Shown in pieces: positions 51,986-59,893 of a DNA stretch of 64,000 bases. Position 1 is the first letter of the stretch. Each line of letters opens with the position of its first letter. This DNA is from Streptomyces capitiformicae (GTDB lineage: Bacteria; Actinomycetota; Actinomycetes; Streptomycetales; Streptomycetaceae). The stretch is from positions 6,765,486-6,829,485 of the forward strand of contig NZ_CP022161.1 of the NCBI RefSeq assembly GCF_002214185.1. Direction: 5' to 3'. The notes under the pieces are model-generated. The model did not search any database. It was given only the letters and a program-made list of their open reading frames with translations, and was not told the DNA's origin. Both the position numbers and the translations under genes were made by a program.

Positions 51986-53725
51986 GTGTCCAGCTACCGG
52001 AACTTCACCGAACTCATGCTGGCCAGGGCCGCGCAGGCACCTGGCGGGGATGCGCTGCTCCTGCTGCCGGACAGCATGGAGCGCGGACGACCGAAATCGG
52101 TTTCCTACCGGAGCCTGGACGCATCCGTCCGCAGGCTCGCCGGCTGGCTTCAGAGTCAGGACGCCGCCGGTGAGCGAGTGTTGCTCCTGCACCGGTCCCG
52201 CCACCAGTTCGCCGTCAGCTTCCTGGCGTGTCTGTACGCCGGGGCCATCGCCGTTCCCGTCCCACCGGGCGGAGGCCGTGCCCATCACGAGGAGCGGGTC
52301 GCCGGGATCGTCAAGGACACCACCCCGTGCCTCACGCTCACGGACGCCGCCCTCGCACCCGAGGTGTCACGGCTGCTGGCCCGTTGCGGATACGGGAACA
52401 CGCCCTGTCTGCCCGCCGACGCGGTGCCGACCGCACCGCCCTGGAGCCTGCCGGAGCTGTCGTCGGACACCGTCGCCTATCTCCAGTACACCTCCGGTTC
52501 CACCGGACACCCGCACGGAGTGATGGTCACCCACGAGAACCTCCTCGCCAACCAGCAGGCGATCCATGACGCGCTGGGCACGCAGGCCGGCGCCCGGATG
52601 GGCGGGTGGCTCCCCCTCCACCACGACATGGGCCTCGTCGGCCAGCTACTGCACCCGCTCTGGCTGGGCGGCACCTCCGTGATGCTCCCGGCCGAGACGT
52701 TCATCCGGCATCCGGTGCGCTGGCTGGAGGCCATCGGCCGGCATGGGATCACCGTCAGCGGTGCCCCGGACTTCGCGTACGACCTGTGCCTGCGGAGGGT
52801 GACCGACGAACAGCTCGACGGCCTCGACCTCTCCGGCTGGCACACCGCCGTCTCCGGTGGCGAACCCGTCCGCGCGGAGACCCTGCGGGACTTCGCCGAG
52901 CGGTTCGCACCCGCCGGGTTCCGGGCCGGAGCCTTCTCGCCGTGCTACGGCCTGGCCGAAGCCACACTGCTGGTCTCCGGCAGCCGGGGCACACAACCGT
53001 GTCACGAACGCACGGTGGACGCCGAGGCCCTGGAACGGCATCTGTGGCATGAGCCGACTCCGGGGCGGCCGACACGGCGTCTGCCCTCCTGCGGCCCCGC
53101 CGCCGGCTGTGAGATCCGGATCGTCGACCCGGAGACCGGGGCGGTGGTGCCGGACGGGCGGATCGGTGAGATCTGGGTCCGCGGCGGCGGGGTGGCCGCC
53201 GGCTACTGGCGTGACCTGGGCAAGACGGCGCGGTTCTTCGGCGCCTCGACGGCCGACGGCGAGCGCGGCTTTCTGCGCACAGGCGACCTGGGCACGCTGG
53301 ACGACGGCCACCTCTATGTGACCGGCCGGCTCAAGGACATGATCGTGGTGGCGGGGCGCAATCTGTACCCGCAGGATGTGGAGCGCACGATACAGCAGGT
53401 CAACGCGCTGTTCGGCCCGGGCACCGCCTTCGCCGTGCCCGGTGAGCGCGAGCGCGTGGTGGTCGTCCAGGAGCTGCGCACACGCAGTGGCTACGATCTC
53501 GACCTCGCCGCGCTCGCCACACAGGTGGAGCGCTGTCTCACCGACGAGTTCGACGTACGGGTCGGCGGAGTCCTGCTGGTCCGTCCCGGCACCGTACGCC
53601 GCACGACCAGCGGCAAGGTGGAGCGTTCCGCGATGCGTGAACTCTTCCTGCGCGGCCGGATCCGTCCGCTGCACCAGCGGCTCGACACCGATCTGTCGAC
53701 GGGGCCGGCCGCGCTGACCGGATGA
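51986..53725 (+). CDS. Fatty-acyl-AMP ligase-like enzyme (FAAL)
   Basis: A 579-aa adenylate-forming enzyme. P-loop YTSGSTGHPHGVMVTHENL, core LPLHHDMGLVG (typical of FAALs), CYGLAEATLLVSG, TGDLG and the A10 Lys in TSGKVERSAM are all present. FAALs activate a fatty or aryl acid as acyl-AMP and pass it to an ACP rather than to CoA. The GTG at 51986 has GGGGGAGG upstream. With adjacent ACP-AT, the second ACP, PPTase and thioesterase it makes a route for loading a non-malonyl acyl group, probably a polyketide starter or acyl decoration. Confidence 0.92.
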   Translation: MSSYRNFTELMLARAAQAPGGDALLLLPDSMERGRPKSVSYRSLDASVRRLAGWLQSQDAAGERVLLLHRSRHQFAVSFLACLYAGAIAVPVPPGGGRAHHEERVAGIVKDTTPCLTLTDAALAPEVSRLLARCGYGNTPCLPADAVPTAPPWSLPELSSDTVAYLQYTSGSTGHPHGVMVTHENLLANQQAIHDALGTQAGARMGGWLPLHHDMGLVGQLLHPLWLGGTSVMLPAETFIRHPVRWLEAIGRHGITVSGAPDFAYDLCLRRVTDEQLDGLDLSGWHTAVSGGEPVRAETLRDFAERFAPAGFRAGAFSPCYGLAEATLLVSGSRGTQPCHERTVDAEALERHLWHEPTPGRPTRRLPSCGPAAGCEIRIVDPETGAVVPDGRIGEIWVRGGGVAAGYWRDLGKTARFFGASTADGERGFLRTGDLGTLDDGHLYVTGRLKDMIVVAGRNLYPQDVERTIQQVNALFGPGTAFAVPGERERVVVVQELRTRSGYDLDLAALATQVERCLTDEFDVRVGGVLLVRPGTVRRTTSGKVERSAMRELFLRGRIRPLHQRLDTDLSTGPAALTG

Positions 53726-53749
53726 ACCAGGACTACGGAGGGGACTGAT

Positions 53750-54994
53750 GTGAACCACTTACCGGATGGTGAGCGGCACGAGCGGGAGTTCCTCACCTGG
53801 CTGACGGAGCGGATCTCGGACTATGCGCACCGGGAGGTCGGGCAGGACGCACTGCTCGTGGAGTGCGGACTCGACTCGGTCGCCCTGCTGAGCCTCTACG
53901 GGGACATCGAGGCGGAGTTCGGCTCGCTGATCGCCCCCGAGGACATGTGGGTGTACCCCACGGTCCGCGAACTGGCCCGCCATCTGGCGGTGCGCCGGGT
54001 ACGGATGAGCCGGCGCGACCGGGTCCGGGCGGTGTTCGTGTTCGTCGGTCAGGGCAGCCAGCACCCGGGCATGGCCGAGGGCTTCTACCACCACTCCACC
54101 GGATACCGGGACTCCCTGACCCGGGTGGACGAGGTGCTGCGGCCGTATCTGGGCTGCTCGGTGGCGGAGTTGATCCTCAGTCGGGATCCCGGCATCGACC
54201 GGACGTCGCTGGCCCAGCCGGCCCTCTTCGCCGTCGAGTACGCCCTGGCGCGGACCCTGCTGGATGCCGGGGTGCGTCCGGTGGCCGTGCTCGGCCACGG
54301 AGTCGGAGAGTTCGCCGCGGCGACGGTCGCCGAGGCACTCACTCTGGAGCAGGCGGCGCGACTCGTCGCGCTGCGGGGCGAGTTCATGCAGCGCATGCCG
54401 GACAGCGGGGGAATGCTGGCGACCTGCGCCGATCCCCACGAGGCGGCGGAGGTCGCCGCCTCCGAGCCCGGGGTGACCATCGGCGCCATCAACGCCGCCC
54501 GGGCCACCGTGCTCTCCGGCGATCTCGATGGTCTGGCACGGGTCAGGAACAGGCTGGCGGACGCCGGTATTTCCAGCCGACTCCTCCCGGTCGCACACGC
54601 CTTCCACTCCCCGCGCATGGAACCGGTCGTCCCCAAGTTCACGGCGGTGGCACGGCGATTCCCCGGCGCTCAGCCACGCGTCCCCTTTTTCTCCACGGTG
54701 TACGGACGGCAGCTGGCGGAGCCGCTCGGCGCGGCGTACTGGGCCCGGCAGATCACCTCACCGGTCCGGTTCGCCGAAGCGGTCCGGCGGATGCTGGCCC
54801 AGCATGCTCCCACCCATGTGGTGGAGATCGGCCCGAAGATCGTGCTCACCCCGTTCCTGCGCCGGATCGGCGGCGCCGACGGACCGCGCTGCCTCGCGGT
54901 GTGCCGGGGACCGGAGAGCAACGCGGTGGATCTGGCCGGGGTGCTCTCCGCGCTGAACGCCGGACCGCTCGCCGAAGACACCTCGGAGTTGTGA
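53750..54994 (+). CDS. ACP-acyltransferase fusion lacking the catalytic serine
   Basis: A 414-aa didomain protein. Residues about 10-80 form a carrier protein with the attachment Ser43 in ECGLDSVALLS. Residues about 95-390 form a malonyl/acyltransferase fold: FVFVGQGSQHPGM, VAHAFHSPRME (catalytic His), and a final VEIGPKIVLTPFL. The nucleophile elbow, normally GHSxGE, reads GHGVGE: residue 184 is Gly (codon GGA at 54299-54301). Simple acyl transfer is therefore not expected; a scaffold or hydrolase-dead decoy role is possible. GTG at 53750, GGAGGGG upstream. It follows the FAAL gene by 24 bp. Confidence 0.9.
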   Translation: MNHLPDGERHEREFLTWLTERISDYAHREVGQDALLVECGLDSVALLSLYGDIEAEFGSLIAPEDMWVYPTVRELARHLAVRRVRMSRRDRVRAVFVFVGQGSQHPGMAEGFYHHSTGYRDSLTRVDEVLRPYLGCSVAELILSRDPGIDRTSLAQPALFAVEYALARTLLDAGVRPVAVLGHGVGEFAAATVAEALTLEQAARLVALRGEFMQRMPDSGGMLATCADPHEAAEVAASEPGVTIGAINAARATVLSGDLDGLARVRNRLADAGISSRLLPVAHAFHSPRMEPVVPKFTAVARRFPGAQPRVPFFSTVYGRQLAEPLGAAYWARQITSPVRFAEAVRRMLAQHAPTHVVEIGPKIVLTPFLRRIGGADGPRCLAVCRGPESNAVDLAGVLSALNAGPLAEDTSEL

Positions 54995-55029
54995 CGTGGT
55001 GGCCGGAAGACGGTGACCGGAAGCCGGCG

Positions 55030-55644
55030 TCAGGGTATCCAGCCGGCGTCCTTGGCGATCCGTATGGCGTCGATCCGGTTGCGTGCGTTGAGCTTGGCGA
55101 CGATGGTCGTGAGGTAGTTGCGGACGGTGCCCTTGGTCAGGAAGAGGGCGCCGGCTATCTCGTCGGCGTCCGCCCCACGGGCGGCGAGCCGGAGCACCTC
55201 GGTTTCGCGGGGCGAGAGCGGGGACTCCATCGCCTCCCACGCGGAGAGCGCCAGTTGGGGGTCGACGACCCGCTTTCCCGCGGCCACCGCCCGGACCGAG
55301 TGGGCGAGTTGGTAGGGAGGTGCGTCCTTGAGGAGGAAGCCGCAGACGTGGGCCGACAGAGCCCGGCGGACCATTCCCGGACGGCCGAGGCTGGTGAGGA
55401 TGAGAACACGGCAGGCCGGAAGCCGTTCGTGCAGTTCCGCGGCGGCGGTGATCCCATCGGTTCCGGGCAGATCGATGTCGACGACGGCTACGTCGGGCCG
55501 TGTGCGCAGCGCGGTCTCCACGATGAGGTCACCGCGGTCCACGGAGGCGACGACCTGAAGGTCCGGTTCCAGTTCCAGCAGGGCGATCAGTGCTCCCCGG
55601 ACCATGTGCACATCCTCGGCGAGCAGAATCTTCACCGACAGCAT
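55030..55644 (-). CDS. NarL/FixJ-type response regulator
   Basis: A 204-aa response regulator with a receiver domain (LLAEDVHMVRGAL; phosphoacceptor Asp56 in VVDIDLPGTDG; the Lys in GFLLKDAPP) and a C-terminal LuxR-type helix-turn-helix (LSPRETEVLRLAARGADADEIA, LTKGTVRNYLTTI). It pairs with the histidine kinase gene 43 bp upstream on the same strand. Similar DesR-type regulators sense membrane state; the stimulus here is not known. It converges on the ACP-AT gene with only 35 bp between stops. Confidence 0.93.
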   Translation of the reverse strand: MLSVKILLAEDVHMVRGALIALLELEPDLQVVASVDRGDLIVETALRTRPDVAVVDIDLPGTDGITAAAELHERLPACRVLILTSLGRPGMVRRALSAHVCGFLLKDAPPYQLAHSVRAVAAGKRVVDPQLALSAWEAMESPLSPRETEVLRLAARGADADEIAGALFLTKGTVRNYLTTIVAKLNARNRIDAIRIAKDAGWIP

Positions 55645-55686
55645 TGATGCCCCCTGATCAAGCGTGCCCGTGTGGTGTGGTGCTGA

Positions 55687-56961
55687 TTATGCGATCTTTT
55701 CCATGGCAGTGGTTGCTGCCGTGGAACAGATCGGTCGGACAGGTACCTCTGCCACAAGGCGAAACCGGCCGTCGTCGTGCACCCCGGCCGTCAGCCGGCC
55801 GCCGACCGCGTCCAGCCGGGTGCGAAGATTCCCCAGGCCGCTGCCGCTCGATGAGGCGGACCGGTCTTTCTCGACCACCCCGTCGTTCACCAGGACGAGC
55901 CGTACGGTCTCCCCTTCCCGGACGGCCCTGATGTCGCACGACTGTGCCTTGCTGTGTCGCAGGATATTGGTGATCCCCTCCCGCAGGGTGGTCGCGAGCG
56001 CCGTATCCACGCCTGGGTGCAGCCGACCACAGGTTATGTCCACGGTGGTCCGTATGTCCGCGGCCGCCATGACCGTCGCGGCCGACTCGGCCTCGTCCGC
56101 CAGCGACATCTCGCGATAGCTACTGGCCACCAGGCGCGCGTCCGCGACCGCCTGCCGGGACACCTCCAGCACCGAGGCCACCTCATCGAGGGCGCGCCCG
56201 GGCTGGGCCACTATCAGACGGTGGATCAGCTCACACTTCAGCGTGATCGCGGAGAGGCTGTAACCCAGCAGATCGTGCACGTCCCTGGAGAAGCGCAGGC
56301 GCTCCTGAGCGACGGCCATACGAGTCAACTCGGCCCTGGCGGCATGGACTTCGTGAACCAGGTCGGTCAGCCGGGTGAGCCCGTAGAGGACGAGGCCGGT
56401 CAGCAGGGTGGTGATGGGCGCGTAGAGCTGGCTGATCACCGGAAGGTGGAGCACATGGGCGTAGACACCGATCGAGGCCGCCACCAGACCGAAGAGGATC
56501 CAGGACAGCGGACCGGGCAGCATGAGCAGGATCGAGGCACCGAGTATCCCGCCCATGCTGCCCCAGGTGATGCCGAACCACGCGAACGGCAGGAAGGTGA
56601 GGACGGCCTGGATGCCGAGCGTGAGGACCTTCCACCGCAGAGGCCGACGACGGGTCCTCGGCGAATTGTGCAGCAACTGCATCCCGAAGAGGGCCGTCAC
56701 ACAGACCAGACACAGTGTCAGCTTGCCCGGCCCGGGCTTCTCCCACAGGACGTTGAGCAGGAGAACGGCCGTATAGCCGCACAGGACGGTAATGGTGATG
56801 ATCTTGGATACGAGTGTTGCCGGAATGTCCCCGCCCGGGAGGGGTCTTCGCGTCCCGTCCTCGGGTATGGGAGCGTCTAACCCCTGTTGCTCGGTTCCGG
56901 GTCTCTGGAGGACATCGTCATGATTGACTCCGGTTTCCGGGTGGCGAAAGGGGTCAGCCAT
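55687..56961 (-). CDS. Membrane sensor histidine kinase, NarL-type
   Basis: A 424-aa kinase. After a 45-residue hydrophilic lead there are five to six hydrophobic segments (about residues 50-195), then a HisKA_3 dimerisation domain (AVAQERLRFSRDVHDLLGY, phospho-His in RDVHDLLG) and an HATPase_c domain (LREGITNILRHSKA, SGLGNLRTRL). The partner is the adjacent response regulator. The sensed signal is unknown; the multi-helix input domain suggests a membrane or lipophilic cue. ATG at 56961. Located 85 bp downstream of the YcaO gene, so co-transcription with the RiPP-like pair is possible. Confidence 0.92.
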   Translation of the reverse strand: MADPFRHPETGVNHDDVLQRPGTEQQGLDAPIPEDGTRRPLPGGDIPATLVSKIITITVLCGYTAVLLLNVLWEKPGPGKLTLCLVCVTALFGMQLLHNSPRTRRRPLRWKVLTLGIQAVLTFLPFAWFGITWGSMGGILGASILLMLPGPLSWILFGLVAASIGVYAHVLHLPVISQLYAPITTLLTGLVLYGLTRLTDLVHEVHAARAELTRMAVAQERLRFSRDVHDLLGYSLSAITLKCELIHRLIVAQPGRALDEVASVLEVSRQAVADARLVASSYREMSLADEAESAATVMAAADIRTTVDITCGRLHPGVDTALATTLREGITNILRHSKAQSCDIRAVREGETVRLVLVNDGVVEKDRSASSSGSGLGNLRTRLDAVGGRLTAGVHDDGRFRLVAEVPVRPICSTAATTAMEKIA

Positions 56962-57046
56962 GCAGTGTCTCCTCGTCAGACCGCTGGATCTGAGTTCGAA
57001 ATATACGTGGTCTTGGTCTGGGAGAGGCTGACGGAACGGGTATTGA

Positions 57047-59329
57047 TTACGCGAACATGGGGATCGGGTTCAGATCCTCATAAGTGACCGGTTGTTCGCG
57101 AAGACCGAGGCGCACCGGCACGTCGTACAGACGTCCCGGAGCGAACCTCGCCCAGTAGTGCCGCAGGCCCGGCACCACGACCTTGACCACCGGCAGGCCC
57201 ACGTCGGGCCGCGTCTGGTCGAGGACGAGCAACTCCATCCCGTGCCGCGCCACCAGAGCGCTCGCCGCCTCGACGTCCTGGAGCAGATCGGTGCGGAGGG
57301 CGTGGGGGAAGTGGGTCGGTGGCCGGGGTGACTCGGCCGGGTCGGGCAGCAGGTACGGCTGGTTCCTGACGGTCGCCCGGGTCCACCAGGCCAGGATCTC
57401 CGGGTCGTCCACACCGTATCCGGTGCCGTCCGCCCGCGCGCCGGCCGCGGGCGACAGCAGTTGTCCCATCTCGGTGACCGCCCGGCGCAGGGCGAGCCGC
57501 GGGTCGAAGTGCGCGCCGAAGCCGAACGCGATGTCCTCCGCCGGTTTGTCGGTGCGCCGGGACAGTGCCACGACCACGGGGATGCCCAGGTCCGAGGTGA
57601 GATCCAATGCCCACAGCTCGCGGTTCAAACGCCCGTACGTGTCCCGTAGTTCGGTGAGCCAGGGCTCGTCGAAGGCGTTCAGGTCGAGCGCGGGCTGCCT
57701 GGTCCGGTTGTACCACCACAGGGCGACCGCGTCCCGCTCCACCAGTTCCAGGAAGCCCTGGACGATCGCGTCCTCCAGGCTGCTCCCGGCGGCGTTGCCG
57801 TTGGAGTCCGCCCAGGGCAGGCCCTCGGGCGCGGGGTTGGTGAAGTAGAGCATCGACGTGGGCAGCAGCCGCTGTCGGCCCGTGGCGAGGGAGTGCACCG
57901 GCGTCCACTCGATGGGGCGCCCGGTATCGAAGGGGGCGCACACCTGCTGGAACGCCGAGTGCGTGGCGTTCCAGCCGGCGCGATCACGGAACTGCCGTTC
58001 GTGGAAGAGTTGGCAGGCGTTGGGGTGGACGGCCACCCCGCCGAGCTCGTCGAGCGATCCGACAACGACCGCTTCGTCGCCCTGCCGGGTTCCGCAGAAA
58101 CGTTCCACCGCCTCGCAGAGGGCGCCGACCTCCGCCTCCTCCGCGGTCACGCCCTTGCCGCCGCTCAGCCGCCTCAGGCCCGTGCGGACCTCGCCCGGAG
58201 TGCGTCCGGCCAGTGCCAGATTGTGGCCGGAGAGAAAGCAGGTGAGGCCCTCGGGGGCGTTCGGATCCTGGGTGATCTCCGAGACGATCCCGGTGACCGG
58301 ATCGGCCAGATGCCCGTGACGCTCCAGCACCGAACGGGACGACAGCGCACGGTGGTTCGAGCCGGTGTGCCGTGCCTTGGGGCGGGACACCAGATGTATC
58401 GGCTGGAACGCGCGCCGGGCCACGAGGGAGCTGTCCCCGCACACCGGGCACTGCGGGCGGCGGGTCACCGGGTGGTGCGCGGAGCGCAGCGTGCAGGTGT
58501 CCAGCGTGTACACGTGCTGCTGGTTCTCGTGCCGTACCCCCGCGATCCACTTGGCGGCCTCCAGCACCGCTGCCTGGAGGCCCAGGGCCCGGCCCGCGGC
58601 CAGTGAGGCCTCCGGTACCGACATCGGCCCGGCGGACCCGACGGCGCGGCACACCGCCTGCTCCGCCGAGCGGTGCGCACGCAGCCGGTGTGCCAGACAG
58701 GACCAGCAGGGGCCCTCCCCGGGCGAGAAGACCGGCCCCAGCCAGGTCTCCGCGCCGCAGGGCTTGGCCGGCAGCCACGGACGCGACGCGGCCCGCATCC
58801 GCAGGTCGACCTCGCCCAGCTCCGGTGCGAGATAGTCCTCGCACAGGACGAGCGAGAGCCCCGCGCCGGGGCCCTCGCCGTCGCCCGCGACCGTGAGTCC
58901 CGCCGCCCGGCAGGCCTCGACGGCGGCCGCCCGGTCGGCACTCCCGACGGCGATCACCTCCACCGGCGTACGGGCGATGTTGGTGATGGCGGCACTGCCG
59001 TCGCCGAGCAGATCCCAGTAGGCCCGGCAGGCCGTGTCCGCCGACTCCGGCGTGGCCACGTCCCGGTAGCCGATGAGATTGGCCTTCGCCAGCTCTCCCA
59101 CCACCCGGCCGGCCTCCGGGACCGGCATCCAGGAGGCCGCCTCGCGCAACAGGCAGGGCAGTGTGCGGGTGCCGTCCAGCAGCGGAGCGAGCGCCGCGAC
59201 GTGGGGGCCGTGCAGCACCGTCACGCCGCGGGCGGAGAGCAGGTACACGGCCTCGTCGCCGATCGCCTCGACCCTCAGATGGCGTTTGAACCCCACGGTG
59301 GGTACGTGGGGAGCCGGAATCTGGCTCAC
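57047..59329 (-). CDS. TOMM cyclodehydratase: fused ThiF-like C domain and YcaO D domain
   Basis: A 760-aa protein. The N-terminal ~310 residues form the ocin-ThiF-like leader-binding/E1-like part with Zn-binding pairs CWSC (208-211) and CPVC (294-297). The C-terminal ~430 residues are a YcaO domain with ATP-site elements EVGALCEAVERFCG, SLEDAIVQGFLELVERDAV and RRAVTEMGQ. It ends LNPIPMFA, a partial form of the PxPxP tail of azoline-forming YcaO enzymes. Such enzymes turn Ser/Thr/Cys of a precursor peptide into azolines with ATP. GTG at 59329 overlaps the 101-aa peptide gene by four bases. No flavin dehydrogenase gene is adjacent, so azoles are not assured. Confidence 0.92.
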   Translation of the reverse strand: MSQIPAPHVPTVGFKRHLRVEAIGDEAVYLLSARGVTVLHGPHVAALAPLLDGTRTLPCLLREAASWMPVPEAGRVVGELAKANLIGYRDVATPESADTACRAYWDLLGDGSAAITNIARTPVEVIAVGSADRAAAVEACRAAGLTVAGDGEGPGAGLSLVLCEDYLAPELGEVDLRMRAASRPWLPAKPCGAETWLGPVFSPGEGPCWSCLAHRLRAHRSAEQAVCRAVGSAGPMSVPEASLAAGRALGLQAAVLEAAKWIAGVRHENQQHVYTLDTCTLRSAHHPVTRRPQCPVCGDSSLVARRAFQPIHLVSRPKARHTGSNHRALSSRSVLERHGHLADPVTGIVSEITQDPNAPEGLTCFLSGHNLALAGRTPGEVRTGLRRLSGGKGVTAEEAEVGALCEAVERFCGTRQGDEAVVVGSLDELGGVAVHPNACQLFHERQFRDRAGWNATHSAFQQVCAPFDTGRPIEWTPVHSLATGRQRLLPTSMLYFTNPAPEGLPWADSNGNAAGSSLEDAIVQGFLELVERDAVALWWYNRTRQPALDLNAFDEPWLTELRDTYGRLNRELWALDLTSDLGIPVVVALSRRTDKPAEDIAFGFGAHFDPRLALRRAVTEMGQLLSPAAGARADGTGYGVDDPEILAWWTRATVRNQPYLLPDPAESPRPPTHFPHALRTDLLQDVEAASALVARHGMELLVLDQTRPDVGLPVVKVVVPGLRHYWARFAPGRLYDVPVRLGLREQPVTYEDLNPIPMFA

Positions 59330-59631
59330 CACCGGGCAGCCGCCGCCGGGACGTTCGGCTCCTCGGGGTTGGGGCCGACGGTGGTCCAGGTCGGAATGGC
59401 CATGGCTCCCGCGGCGGACCGGCTCAGGTCCTCGATGACCACGGCGGTACCGGTGGAAGCCGGCTCCGTGGCAGGCAGACCGAACTCGGCCAGAACGAGG
59501 GCCGGGCTGTTCGCGTAGCGCTGGGCCAGCTCCGGCTCCAGGCCGGCGCGGGCGGTCAGTTCGGCGAAGCGGAGATCTTCCTCGGTGAGGTGCACGGTGA
59601 CGGGCGCGGGCTTCACGACGGCGATGTCCAT
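59326..59631 (-). CDS. Putative TOMM/RiPP precursor with nitrile-hydratase-like leader
   Basis: A 101-aa protein. Residues about 19-55 (DLRFAELTARAGLEPELAQRY, then ALVLAEFGLP) resemble the nitrile-hydratase-alpha-like leader of NHLP precursors. The remaining ~45 residues would be the core: Ser/Thr/Gly/Ala-rich, ending PTWTTVGPNPEEPN and Ala/Arg/Trp, with no Cys. Only Ser/Thr could be cyclised, mainly STGT, SRS and PTWTT. A leader-cleavage GA/GG-type site is not clear; AAGAMA lies in the core. It overlaps the YcaO gene start by four bases. A carrier or partner-protein role instead of a true precursor remains possible. Confidence 0.7.
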   Translation of the reverse strand: MDIAVVKPAPVTVHLTEEDLRFAELTARAGLEPELAQRYANSPALVLAEFGLPATEPASTGTAVVIEDLSRSAAGAMAIPTWTTVGPNPEEPNVPAAAARW

Positions 59632-59756
59632 GATCGGGTCCTTCCCACGGTACGAGACTCACGTTCGACGGATTCGAGCGGATGCTCCATGTCTGTGCGG
59701 TGAGATTTTCAGCCGAGCGGAGCGAGCCAGGGGAGTGTGAGGGTCATGGGGTGACT

Positions 59757-59782
59757 ATGAAGTTTTCATGATTGCGTTCATG
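59757..59782. promoter_or_regulatory. TTCATG direct and inverted repeats between peptide and SARP2 genes
   Basis: ATGAA-GTT-TTCAT (59757-59769) is a 13-bp palindrome that overlaps the first of two TTCATG copies (59765 and 59777; 12-bp period). The position suits control of the divergent precursor gene or SARP2. This is the lowest-GC patch of the spacer. Confidence 0.45.
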
Positions 59783-59893
59783 CGTTGCTCACTGGGCGCC
59801 CCCCACCGCGGATGGGACTCTGCTCTGCATGCTCCGAGCGAGGATGCCCGGGTCTGGTGCCAGGGGCAGCGACTCGAAAGGGGAGAGCACGCA

